Assembly: GCA_900470155.1 (NCBI GenBank)
Contig: UBZT01000015.1
Location: 186,001-250,000 of the forward strand
Direction: 5' to 3'
From: Hyphomicrobiales bacterium
GTDB lineage: Bacteria; Pseudomonadota; Alphaproteobacteria; Rhizobiales; Rhizobiaceae
DNA: 64,000 bases
This document shows positions 1 to 7,233 of this stretch, piece by piece; the first letter of the stretch is position 1, and the number at the start of each line of letters is the position of its first letter. The position numbers and the translations under genes were made by a program. Under the pieces are notes generated by a model. It was not told where the DNA came from and made no database searches. It saw only the letters and a program-made list of their open reading frames with translations.

Positions 1-16
1 CCACGATTTTCTTCAT
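1..16 (-). CDS. 5' end of a minus-strand gene leaving the window
   Basis: Only the first five codons are visible (M-K-K-I-V), reading leftward from an ATG at 16. A good ribosome binding site (GGAGG complement at about 22-27) sits at the right distance, so the start is believable. It follows the sugar-isomerase-like gene in the same direction. A sugar-binding protein or another enzyme of the same pathway would fit, but that is inference only. Confidence 0.55.
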
Positions 17-93
17 TGTAATCCTCCACATGTTGTGCGGTGCCCGGCAACACCCCTGAAAGCCGGCACGCCTCCTCCCCAGGAGGCAATTCG

Positions 94-125
94 CCCACAC
101 ACCCAACTCCTCCTGGGCGTGTGGG
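94..125 (-). terminator. Hairpin downstream of the TIM-barrel gene
   Basis: An 11-bp near-perfect inverted repeat (CCCACACACCC at 94-104, GGGCGTGTGGG at 115-125) starts a few bases after the stop codon of the gene ending at 133. There is no run of T on the minus strand, so it may be a weak terminator or an mRNA-stabilising hairpin between this gene and the next one. Confidence 0.4.
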
Positions 126-132
126 GATCTGG

Positions 133-945
133 TCAGAGCTTCTCGCGGATGAAATCCATGCTGCCTTTGACAAGGCCGACCACATCGGTCGTGGCATGAA
201 CAGCGGGCGAGAAAGGCTCGAAAGAGAAGGGGCCTGCGTAAGACTGCGCAAGAAGCGCCCGAATTTGCGCCACATTGGCGAGGCGATCCCCAGCCGTCAC
301 CATGACCCGGTGCGGATCACGCATGTCATCGACGCTGACTTGGCCGTCATCGACCCCTGAGATGTGGACGAGGCCAGTCATCGCCGGAAATACGTCTGGC
401 TCGCCAGCGAGAACGTGATGGAAGGTGTCATGCACCAGCTTGAAGCGGTCCACACCGTTGATCGCCTGCACGGCATCGACGGCTTCCTTCTTGGAGCGCA
501 ATGAACAAATCTGGAAGCCCAGCGGCTCGATGAGACCGATGATGCCGGCCTGCTCGAGGATCGGTTTCAGTCCCTTGAGCGCAACACGAAGATTGCCCTG
601 CCGCTCGCCTTCAAGCTTGCCGGATCCATCATTCACGGGCACCAGCACGAGTGCTTTTGCCCCGCAGGCGCTAGCATAAGCTGCCAGGCCGCGGGCTTCT
701 TCTTCGCGCGCTGGAGTCCATTCGTTGAAGCGTTGCAGCGCATTGATGGAGATAATCTCGACGCCCTCTGCAACCGCCAGTTCGCGAACCTGATTTGGTG
801 AAGTGCCATCCAGAATGGCGTTGCCGGACAGATCGTTGCGGATCTCGAACTGGGTGATGCCGAGTGTCTTGCCAAGCTTGAAAAAAGCGCCAAGCGGCAT
901 CTGTGGCGCAACCATGTGGTTGAGCGCAAAAGTGGGCGCAGTCAT
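133..945 (-). CDS. Sugar phosphate isomerase/epimerase-like TIM-barrel protein
   Basis: 270-residue protein of the AP-endonuclease-2-type TIM-barrel group, which includes IolI inosose isomerase, hydroxypyruvate isomerase and rhizopine protein MocC. Visible family traits are the early phrase FEIRNDLSG, the GLIEPLGF strand carrying a Glu metal ligand near residue 140, KLVHDTFHH near 170 and a C-terminal FSFEPFSP strand. The family isomerises or epimerises keto-sugars or inososes using a divalent metal. The start has GGGAG at 952-956. It lies downstream of and co-directional with the LacI-type regulator, and beside a MocDEF/dehydrogenase operon, so an inosose-type substrate is plausible but not shown. 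Confidence 0.8.
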   Translation of the reverse strand: MTAPTFALNHMVAPQMPLGAFFKLGKTLGITQFEIRNDLSGNAILDGTSPNQVRELAVAEGVEIISINALQRFNEWTPAREEEARGLAAYASACGAKALVLVPVNDGSGKLEGERQGNLRVALKGLKPILEQAGIIGLIEPLGFQICSLRSKKEAVDAVQAINGVDRFKLVHDTFHHVLAGEPDVFPAMTGLVHISGVDDGQVSVDDMRDPHRVMVTAGDRLANVAQIRALLAQSYAGPFSFEPFSPAVHATTDVVGLVKGSMDFIREKL

Positions 946-1046
946 GAAATTCTCCCAATGTGCTCGCGAGCCGGCTTGTCCTCCTCCGGCTCGCTGACTT
1001 CGAAATCATCAGGTTTCATGACGTTCGTCAAAGAGGAAATGATGCG

Positions 1047-1099
1047 ATTCTATTTCATTTCTGATAGAATTTGTGAATTTCAATGATGGAATTACATCT
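1047..1099. promoter_or_regulatory. Putative LacI-type operators upstream of the isomerase gene
   Basis: Two elements lie between the regulator stop and the isomerase start. One is the inverted repeat ATTCTAT (1047-1053) and ATAGAAT (1064-1070). The other is TGATGGAATTACATCT at 1084-1099, an imperfect palindrome. Both types recur upstream of the LacI-type gene (2151-2201), which suggests one protein binds both promoters. Regulation by the neighbouring LacI-type protein is inference. Confidence 0.5.
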
Positions 1100-1105
1100 T
1101 ACGCG

Positions 1106-2137
1106 TCAGATGTTCTCAGGGACGTAGAGTTCCAGAGGCAGAAATGTCTGGCCCGGCGCTGTCGCTGGGCCATCATCTACCGCCGTCACCATCAATTGCA
1201 CCAGTTCACGGCACAGGTTGGCGAGCGGCGTGGCAATCGCCATGGTCACGATCTCGTCTGCCAGAGCGGACCTTGAAATTGGCGTGAGCTCGTTGACAAC
1301 GATAATGTGCTTGCCGCCGAGTTTCTCCTCGCGGAGCGCTGAGATCGCGCCTTCCATCCCGCCGCCAGCCACATAAAAGCCGACGAGATCGGGATGGCGC
1401 ATCAAGAGGTCGAGGGTGGCTTCATGGGTGATCTGAACCGTCTCGAGGTTCACCAATGTGTCGAGTACCTCGAAGTCCGGCGCATGTTCGCGGAAGTAGG
1501 AACGGAAGCCGATTTCGCGCAATTCATGGCCGTGGAATCGATGGCTGCCGACGAAAACAGCGACCTTTCCTGGCTTCTTCGCCGTTTTTGCGATCATCCA
1601 GGCCGCTGTGCGCCCGGCTTTGCGATTGTTGAGGCCGACATAGCCTTCCCGGATGCCGGAAGCAAAATCCGACAGCAGCGAGAAGACGGGCACGCCCTTC
1701 GCCTTCATCTCTTCGACCGCAACAGAAAGGGCAGGGTAATCGGGAGCGGTCATGGCCACCGCCTGGTTTCGCCCGCCGATCTCTCGCAATTTGTCAGCCA
1801 GTTCTGATGGCGTCTGCGATGTGCAGAAGTCGATATGCGCATTGCCCCGAATTCCGGGATGGTTTTGCACCGCGTTTTCGATCTCGCGCGCAAAGGCCTG
1901 ATAGAAGTGATGATCGGGCTTCTGCAGCACGAAGCCTAGCTTGTATTGCGGCAAGCCTTCAAAGACCCGCTGTCTCAGCAGCCCAACGGCGTGGAAGCCG
2001 ATCTCGTTTGCTGCATCGTAGACGCGCCTTGCCGTGTCTTCGCGCACCTTATGGCGTCCATTCAGCACCCGGTCGACGGTGGCGACGCTGACATTGGCTG
2101 CTTTGGCCAAATCGGCAATAGTCGGACGCGATGCCAT
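1106..2137 (-). CDS. LacI-family transcriptional regulator
   Basis: 343 residues. The N-terminal helix-turn-helix (about residues 6-50; TIADLAKAANVSVATVDRVLNG) is classic LacI, followed by a hinge and a periplasmic-binding-protein-like effector domain. The effector domain resembles those that sense pentoses or inositol-like sugars. The start is set by AAGGAGGG at 2141-2148. It is divergent from the mocD-like operon and upstream of the TIM-barrel gene, so it probably represses both transcripts and its own. Described rhizopine clusters use a GntR-type MocR, so a LacI-type regulator here is a difference. Effector unknown. Confidence 0.9.
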   Translation of the reverse strand: MASRPTIADLAKAANVSVATVDRVLNGRHKVREDTARRVYDAANEIGFHAVGLLRQRVFEGLPQYKLGFVLQKPDHHFYQAFAREIENAVQNHPGIRGNAHIDFCTSQTPSELADKLREIGGRNQAVAMTAPDYPALSVAVEEMKAKGVPVFSLLSDFASGIREGYVGLNNRKAGRTAAWMIAKTAKKPGKVAVFVGSHRFHGHELREIGFRSYFREHAPDFEVLDTLVNLETVQITHEATLDLLMRHPDLVGFYVAGGGMEGAISALREEKLGGKHIIVVNELTPISRSALADEIVTMAIATPLANLCRELVQLMVTAVDDGPATAPGQTFLPLELYVPENI

Positions 2138-2150
2138 GAGCCCTCCTTCT

Positions 2151-2201
2151 TGATGTCATTACATCATTTCTTGCCTTCTATATGATGTGAAATGATAGAA
2201 T
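2151..2201. promoter_or_regulatory. Operator region in the divergent regulator/mocD promoter
   Basis: Contains the perfect palindrome TGATGT-CATT-ACATCA (2151-2166) and the inverted repeat TTCTAT (2176-2181) with ATAGAAT (2195-2201). Related elements occur upstream of the isomerase gene. Its position between the LacI-type gene and the mocD-like operon fits autoregulation plus control of the divergent operon. A further small repeat, ATTCG-N5-CGAAT, sits at 2251-2265. Confidence 0.5.
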
Positions 2202-2301
2202 ATATCAAGGCCCCATTGAGCAGAATGAAATCCGCGATATTCCTTCTTGCATTCGTCAAGCGAATTGGTCCGGGCGATGCCGGGCAGGCAAGGAGGATAT
2301 C

Positions 2302-3393
2302 GTGGCGCAGCTAGCGAGCAAGAGAGACTACAGTCTGCTGGGACGCGACGCCCAGGCGGCGGTGGCCAACGGCCTTTCAGCGGCTGAGTGGTATCACACG
2401 GAAGTCCCGCGCAAGCAGATGAAAGAGCTGATGAAACGGGAAGACGGACCGGCCATTCGCGATACTGCGATCTGGCTGGGATCGATGATCGTGTTCGCAG
2501 GCTTCGGCATCCACTTCTGGGGCAGCCTCTGGGCGATCCCCTTTTTCCTTGGCTACGGCGTGCTCTACGGGTCCGCGTCCGATAGCCGTTGGCATGAATG
2601 CAGCCACGGTACTGCCTTCAAGACCATGTGGATGAACACGGTGGTCTACCAGATCGCCTGCTTCATGATCATGCGCAATCCGGTCACGTGGCGCTGGAGC
2701 CACACCCGCCATCATACGGATACCGTGATCGTCGGTCGCGATCCGGAAATCGCCGTGATGCGCCCGCCGGATCTTCTGCGTCTGGTTCTCAACTTTTTCG
2801 GTCTGCTGGACGCCTGGCACGCGATGATCGACATGGTCCGCAATGCCTTTGGCATCATCAGCGCGGAAGAGAAGACCTTTGTCCCGGAGACTGAGCAACC
2901 CAAGGCGATTTTTGCAGCCCGCATTTGGCTTGCGGTTTACGTGGCGACAGTGGCGCTCGCGGTTTACCTCGGTTCAATCCTGCCGCTGATGCTGGTCGGC
3001 CTGCCGCGTCTCTATGGCGCCTGGCACCATGTCATGACCGGGCTCCTGCAGCATGGCGGATTGGCCGACAACGTGATCGACCATCGGCTGAACAGCCGCA
3101 CCGTCTACATGAACCCGATCAGCCGGTTCATTTATTGGAACATGAACTATCACGTCGAGCACCACATGTTCCCAATGGTGCCCTATCACGCGCTGCCGAA
3201 ACTGCACGCGATGATCAAGGATGATCTGCCGGCACCGAACCCGTCGATCCTCGATGGCTACCGCGAGATGATCCCGGCCTTTCTGCGTCAGCTCCGCAAC
3301 GAGGACTACTTCCTCAAGCGCGAACTGCCCATGACGGCCAAGCCTTACCGCGAAGACTTCCACAGCGAAGCCCTGGCGCCGGCGGCAGAATAA
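2302..3393 (+). CDS. mocD: MocD-like di-iron fatty-acid-desaturase-fold oxygenase
   Basis: 363-residue integral-membrane di-iron enzyme. Three histidine boxes are visible: HECSH (98-102), HTRHH (134-138) and HVEHH (284-288), with hydrophobic segments near 55-90, 105-125 and 205-235. The GTG start follows an excellent AAGGAGG. Next door are a Rieske ferredoxin and a ferredoxin reductase in the same order as rhizobial mocDEF. In R. leguminosarum that set was assigned to oxidative demethylation of the rhizopine 3-O-methyl-scyllo-inosamine. The substrate in this strain is inferred, and another O-methyl or hydrocarbon substrate is possible. Confidence 0.85.
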   Translation: MAQLASKRDYSLLGRDAQAAVANGLSAAEWYHTEVPRKQMKELMKREDGPAIRDTAIWLGSMIVFAGFGIHFWGSLWAIPFFLGYGVLYGSASDSRWHECSHGTAFKTMWMNTVVYQIACFMIMRNPVTWRWSHTRHHTDTVIVGRDPEIAVMRPPDLLRLVLNFFGLLDAWHAMIDMVRNAFGIISAEEKTFVPETEQPKAIFAARIWLAVYVATVALAVYLGSILPLMLVGLPRLYGAWHHVMTGLLQHGGLADNVIDHRLNSRTVYMNPISRFIYWNMNYHVEHHMFPMVPYHALPKLHAMIKDDLPAPNPSILDGYREMIPAFLRQLRNEDYFLKRELPMTAKPYREDFHSEALAPAAE

Positions 3394-3436
3394 CGCTGGC
3401 TTCCGAGACATACATAAATTTGGGGAGGAGAACCCG

Positions 3437-3751
3437 ATGAATACCTGGATCGACGTCTGCGACAGGCATGAGATCGACGAAGAGGATGTCATCCGCTTCG
3501 ATCACGACGGCAAGAGCTTCGCCATCTATCGAAGCCCGGAGGATAGCTATCATGCGACGGCTGGTCACTGCACCCACGAAAACGTGCATCTGGCGGACGG
3601 GCTTGTCATGGACGACATCATCGAATGTCCGAAACACAATGGCCGCTTCAACTACAAGACTGGCGAGGCAAAGGGGGCTCCCGTCTGCATCAACTTGAAG
3701 ACCTTTCCGGTCAAGGTCGAAGGCGGCCGCGTCTTCATTCAGGTCGGATGA
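3437..3751 (+). CDS. mocE: MocE-family Rieske [2Fe-2S] ferredoxin
   Basis: 104 residues with both Rieske ligand motifs: C-T-H (Cys45, His47) and C-P-K-H (Cys64, His67), so the 2Cys-2His cluster site is complete. Such small soluble proteins carry electrons from a flavin reductase to an oxygenase. It sits 43 bp after the di-iron oxygenase gene, behind GGGGAGGAG, and its stop is one base from the reductase start. The three genes should form one electron-transfer chain. Confidence 0.9.
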   Translation: MNTWIDVCDRHEIDEEDVIRFDHDGKSFAIYRSPEDSYHATAGHCTHENVHLADGLVMDDIIECPKHNGRFNYKTGEAKGAPVCINLKTFPVKVEGGRVFIQVG

Positions 3752-3752
3752 G

Positions 3753-4967
3753 ATGGGCACGTCTGGCATGGTGATCGTCGGAGCAGGCGAGGCGGGCGTG
3801 CGGGCTGCCTTTGCTTTGCGCGAGCATGGATACCACGGAAGCGTCACCTTGATTGGTGACGAGCTCCATCTTCCCTATGAGCGACCGCCATTGTCAAAGA
3901 CAGAGGACGAACCCGTGCGGCCGATCGTTGCCGAAGCCCGATTTGCCGAGACAGGGATCACTTTGTTGCGGGGGCGCGCGGTCACGGCCATCGAGGCGGC
4001 GGTCAATACGCTTGCGCTTGATGACGGCGATTCGCTTCCTTACGAGCGTCTGCTTCTGGCAACCGGCGCCTCGCCGCGTCGGCTTCAGGGCTTGAACTAT
4101 GGGAAGCGGGTGCACGTTCTCAGAACCGTCGAGCAGGCAGCGGCTATCCGCCAAGCTATGCAGAAAGGCCACCACCTGGCCATTCTCGGCGGCGGCTTCA
4201 TCGGACTGGAGCTTGCCGCAATGGGGCGCAAACTCGGGGCTGCGGTCACGCTGATCGAGGTGCAACCGCGTGTCTTGATGCGTGGTGTTCCCGAGCGATT
4301 GTCACTCGCGCTTCAGGCCCGGCATCTGCATGAAGGCGTCAACATCATCTGCGGTGTGGGAATCGAGGCAATCGCGGAAAATGACACTTCGGTCAGCATT
4401 GCGCTCGCCGATGGTCGCCAATTCGACGCGGATGCTCTGGTCGTGGGAATCGGCGCCGAGCCCAATAACGCGCTTGCGGCAGAGGCGGGGCTGCTACTCG
4501 AAAACGGCATTGCAGTCGATGACCATCTTCGGACAAGCAATCCCGACATTTTCGCCGCTGGCGACTGCTGTTCCTATCCGGTCGCGGTCTATGGAGGTCG
4601 CCGGGTCCGGCTCGAATCCTGGCGGAATGCCCAGGAGCAGGGTACTGTCGCTGCCGCCAACATGCTGGGCAAGGCAGAATCCTTCGATGCCGTTCCGTGG
4701 TTCTGGTCCGATCAATACGACCTGACGCTACAGGTGGCCGGGCTGTCGGATGGCGCGACGTCTCTGGTTGCACGCCCGATATCCACCGAGGCCGAGATCC
4801 TCTTCCATCTTGATCCAGACGGTCGCCTATTGGCAGCGAGCGGTCTCGGTCCTGGCGGCGCAGTCTCGCGCGACATTCGCCTCGCCGAAATGCTGATTGC
4901 CAGGCGGGCGCATCCAGCTCCGTCAGCGCTTGCTGACCCTTCCATCAAGCTAAAATCCCTTTTGTAG
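3753..4967 (+). CDS. mocF: MocF-like FAD/NAD(P)H ferredoxin reductase
   Basis: 404 residues, typical length for oxygenase-coupled ferredoxin reductases (rhodocoxin/BphA4 type). The FAD-binding Rossmann motif is at the N-terminus (VIVGAGEAG), the NAD(P)H-binding motif near 145 (LAILGGGFIGLELA), and the second FAD motif near 265 (IFAAGDCC). It should oxidise NAD(P)H and pass electrons through the adjacent Rieske protein to the oxygenase. Translation is probably coupled to mocE because only one base separates stop and start. Confidence 0.88.
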   Translation: MGTSGMVIVGAGEAGVRAAFALREHGYHGSVTLIGDELHLPYERPPLSKTEDEPVRPIVAEARFAETGITLLRGRAVTAIEAAVNTLALDDGDSLPYERLLLATGASPRRLQGLNYGKRVHVLRTVEQAAAIRQAMQKGHHLAILGGGFIGLELAAMGRKLGAAVTLIEVQPRVLMRGVPERLSLALQARHLHEGVNIICGVGIEAIAENDTSVSIALADGRQFDADALVVGIGAEPNNALAAEAGLLLENGIAVDDHLRTSNPDIFAAGDCCSYPVAVYGGRRVRLESWRNAQEQGTVAAANMLGKAESFDAVPWFWSDQYDLTLQVAGLSDGATSLVARPISTEAEILFHLDPDGRLLAASGLGPGGAVSRDIRLAEMLIARRAHPAPSALADPSIKLKSLL

Positions 4968-4992
4968 GTGCAGGTCGCCAGAGGAATATCCG

Positions 4993-5787
4993 ATGAAATC
5001 CAATCGTCCCACCGTCGCCGACCTATTGGCGCTCAAGGGCAAGCGGCAACTGAGCATGCTGCGTGTCGTCACGCTTGAGGAGGCAGAAGCCGCCGAGAAG
5101 GCTGGCATCGAGATGGTCTCCGTCCCCCCAACCTTGCTGGGCTCCGCCTTCCGTGAGGCAGCGCCTACAGTTTTCGCCGTTCCAGGCCTAGAATACGGCG
5201 ATTACGTTACGGCGGAAGAATATCTCCTCGCAGCTTTCCAAGCGATGCGGGCAGGTGGCGACGCCGTCTATTGTGCTGCAAGTCTCGGCATCATTCGCAG
5301 GCTGCGTGACGAAGGCATTCCTGTCTGCAGCCATGTCGGCCTTATACCCTCGAAGGCCACCTGGACCGGCGGCTTCAAGGCTGTGGGCAAGACGGCCGAG
5401 AGCGCGCTCGCAATATGGATGGCGGTGCAGGCGCTTGAAGAGGCCGGCGCCTTTGCTGCCGAGATCGAGGTTGTGCCGGCCGAGGTCGCGTCCCTCATCA
5501 GTGCAAAAACCGCGCTCTTCATGATCTCGATGGGGGCGGGCGCTGGCTGTGATGCGCAGTATCTCTTTGCCGATGATGTGCTTGGCCAGACACGGGGGCA
5601 TGTGCCTCGCCATGCCAAGACTTACCGTAAATTTGCAGCCGAGTACGACCGGCTTCAGTTGGAGCGGATCACCGCGTTCCAGGAGTTCCGAAAGGATGTC
5701 GAGAGCGGTGCCTATCCGGCGGACGGGCACAATGTCGGCGTGTCCGCAGATGAGCTAGCCCGCTTCAAGACCATGATCAACGGCTGA
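4993..5787 (+). CDS. PanB-like (ketopantoate hydroxymethyltransferase family) protein
   Basis: 264 residues with the C-terminal half of PanB: CSHVGLIPSKATWTGGFKAV, AGAFAAEIEVVPAEVA with the catalytic-type Glu, and SMGAGAGCDAQYL. True PanB binds Mg through Asp residues in a VGDS strand and a D-M-P-F loop; here those places read MVSVPPTLL and FAVPGLEYGD, so the usual metal ligands appear missing. It lies between mocF and the dehydrogenase in one operon, behind GAGGAA. It is therefore more likely a catabolic aldolase or lyase of the PEP-mutase/PanB superfamily than a pantothenate enzyme. Its function is unknown. Confidence 0.75.
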   Translation: MKSNRPTVADLLALKGKRQLSMLRVVTLEEAEAAEKAGIEMVSVPPTLLGSAFREAAPTVFAVPGLEYGDYVTAEEYLLAAFQAMRAGGDAVYCAASLGIIRRLRDEGIPVCSHVGLIPSKATWTGGFKAVGKTAESALAIWMAVQALEEAGAFAAEIEVVPAEVASLISAKTALFMISMGAGAGCDAQYLFADDVLGQTRGHVPRHAKTYRKFAAEYDRLQLERITAFQEFRKDVESGAYPADGHNVGVSADELARFKTMING

Positions 5788-5810
5788 TCGAGCCGATAGG
5801 AGACAAGACT

Positions 5811-6806
5811 ATGACAGTGAATTTCGCCCTTCTCGGCGCGGGCCGCATCGGCCGCGTTCATGCCAAGGCCGTGAGCGCCAATCCGGACGCCCGGCTGCTA
5901 GCCGTGGCCGATGCCTTCCCAGCCGCCGCCCGATCAATCGCCGCTCAATATGGTGCCGAGGTCCGAACCATCGATGACATCGAGGCGGCACGCGACATCC
6001 ATGCGGTCATCATCTGCACCCCGACAGATACCCATGCCGACCTGATCGAGCGCTTCGCCGGAGCCGGCAAGGCGATCTTCTGCGAAAAGCCCGTCGATCT
6101 CGATGTTACCAGGGTGAGGGCCTGCATCGATTTCGTCAAGCAGACGGGCGCCAAGCTGATGGTCGGCTTCAACCGCCGCTTCGACCCGCATTTCATGGCA
6201 GTCAAGCAGGCGATCGATGATGGCCGCATTGGCAAGGTCGAGATGATCACGATCACCTCGCGCGATCCCGGTCCGCCGCCGCTGGATTACATCACCCGCT
6301 CGGGTGGTATCTTTCGTGACATGACTATCCACGACTTCGACATGGCGCGGTTCCTTCTGGACGGTGAAGCGATTTCCTCCGTTTCCGCCCACGCCGCTGT
6401 GCTCGTTGGTCCAGAGATCGGGGCCGCCGGCGACTTTGACAGCGTGACCGTCATCCTCGAAACGGCAACGGGCCGCCAGGCCGTGATCTCGAATTCCCGT
6501 CGCGCCACCTACGGCTACGACCAGCGCATCGAGGTCCATGGCTCGAAAGGCTCGGCCTCTGCTGAAAACCAGCGCCCCATTTCAATCGAGGTCGCGACGG
6601 CAGAAGGCTACACCCGCCCGCCGCTCCACGATTTCTTCATGACCCGATACACAGAAGCCTATGCCAACGAGATTGCCGGCTTCATTGCGGCAGTCGAAAG
6701 CGATGCGCCGATCTCGCCCAATGGAGAAGATGGTCTCCTTGCTCTCGAGCTTGCCGACGCCGCGCTGCAAAGTGTTCGCACAGGTCAACGTGTCCTCGTG
6801 ATTTAG
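5811..6806 (+). CDS. Gfo/Idh/MocA-family dehydrogenase (inositol 2-dehydrogenase-like)
   Basis: 331 residues. The N-terminal NAD-binding motif (LLGAGRIGRVHAK), the CEKPVDLD motif near residue 90 with the catalytic-type Lys, and GGIFRDMTIHDFDMARF near 165-180 match myo-inositol/scyllo-inositol dehydrogenases and MocA. Such enzymes oxidise a ring hydroxyl to an inosose. It is the last gene of the operon, 23 bp after the PanB-like gene, behind TAGGAGA. Together with the oxygenase set and the TIM-barrel isomerase it supports breakdown of an inositol-type compound. It may be called iolG or mocA, but the sequence alone does not decide. Confidence 0.88.
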   Translation: MTVNFALLGAGRIGRVHAKAVSANPDARLLAVADAFPAAARSIAAQYGAEVRTIDDIEAARDIHAVIICTPTDTHADLIERFAGAGKAIFCEKPVDLDVTRVRACIDFVKQTGAKLMVGFNRRFDPHFMAVKQAIDDGRIGKVEMITITSRDPGPPPLDYITRSGGIFRDMTIHDFDMARFLLDGEAISSVSAHAAVLVGPEIGAAGDFDSVTVILETATGRQAVISNSRRATYGYDQRIEVHGSKGSASAENQRPISIEVATAEGYTRPPLHDFFMTRYTEAYANEIAGFIAAVESDAPISPNGEDGLLALELADAALQSVRTGQRVLVI

Positions 6807-7189
6807 AGCCATCCGTTTTGCACGCTTGATCGTGGCCCTGCCGCTGGTTGGGCCTCGCATTCAAATCCGGGATGTCCGCTTCCTTTGACCCTGCGCCAAA
6901 GGAGGGCTATCAGTCTAATCGCAACGCCTGAGTAAAGGTGCTTTTGGCAGTCGGTATTGTTGCCGTGTTGCAGAATGTAACACGGCTTAATGGATCAGTT
7001 GGTTCAGTCCTCAGCGACGATGTTTTCTTCAGCGCTATCCGGTGCCTGGAGCAGCGTTGTCTCAGCGGTCGACGCATGGTCGCCGCATAGCGGGTTTTCG
7101 CAGGGTAGATCTTCCTGTGTTCAAGGCGCAGCCTCGAGGGAGCTGCGACGGAATAACGGAATCCCATCTTGCTGCCTATCCTCTCGATC
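6807..7189. other. Intergenic stretch, no supported gene
   Basis: No coding sequence is convincing here. An 8-bp stem hairpin (GCCGTGTT at 6962-6969, AACACGGC at 6979-6986) is present without a T-run. The stretch separates the catabolic operon from the mosaic region and may hold a decayed sequence. Confidence 0.5.
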
Positions 7190-7218
7190 GTTATACTGTT
7201 TTTGAAAAACAGTATAAC
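7190..7218. promoter_or_regulatory. 29-bp near-perfect palindrome upstream of the nucleotidyltransferase gene
   Basis: Arms of 14 bp (GTTATACTGTTTTT and its exact complement) flank a single central base. It ends 15 bp before the ATG at 7234 and overlaps where the promoter or leader must be. It could be an operator for an autoregulator or a strong mRNA hairpin. Confidence 0.6.
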
Positions 7219-7233
7219 TTTGGAGTCGAGCTT

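Noticed and set aside
4993-5787. Annotation as genuine pantothenate-pathway panB
   Set aside because: The usual metal-binding acids seem absent and the operon is catabolic; no panC is adjacent.
7190-7218. LexA (SOS) box reading of the palindrome
   Set aside because: The inner CTGT and ACAG are 9 bp apart instead of 8, and alphaproteobacterial LexA recognises GTTC-N7-GTTC-type sites, so an SOS box is unlikely.
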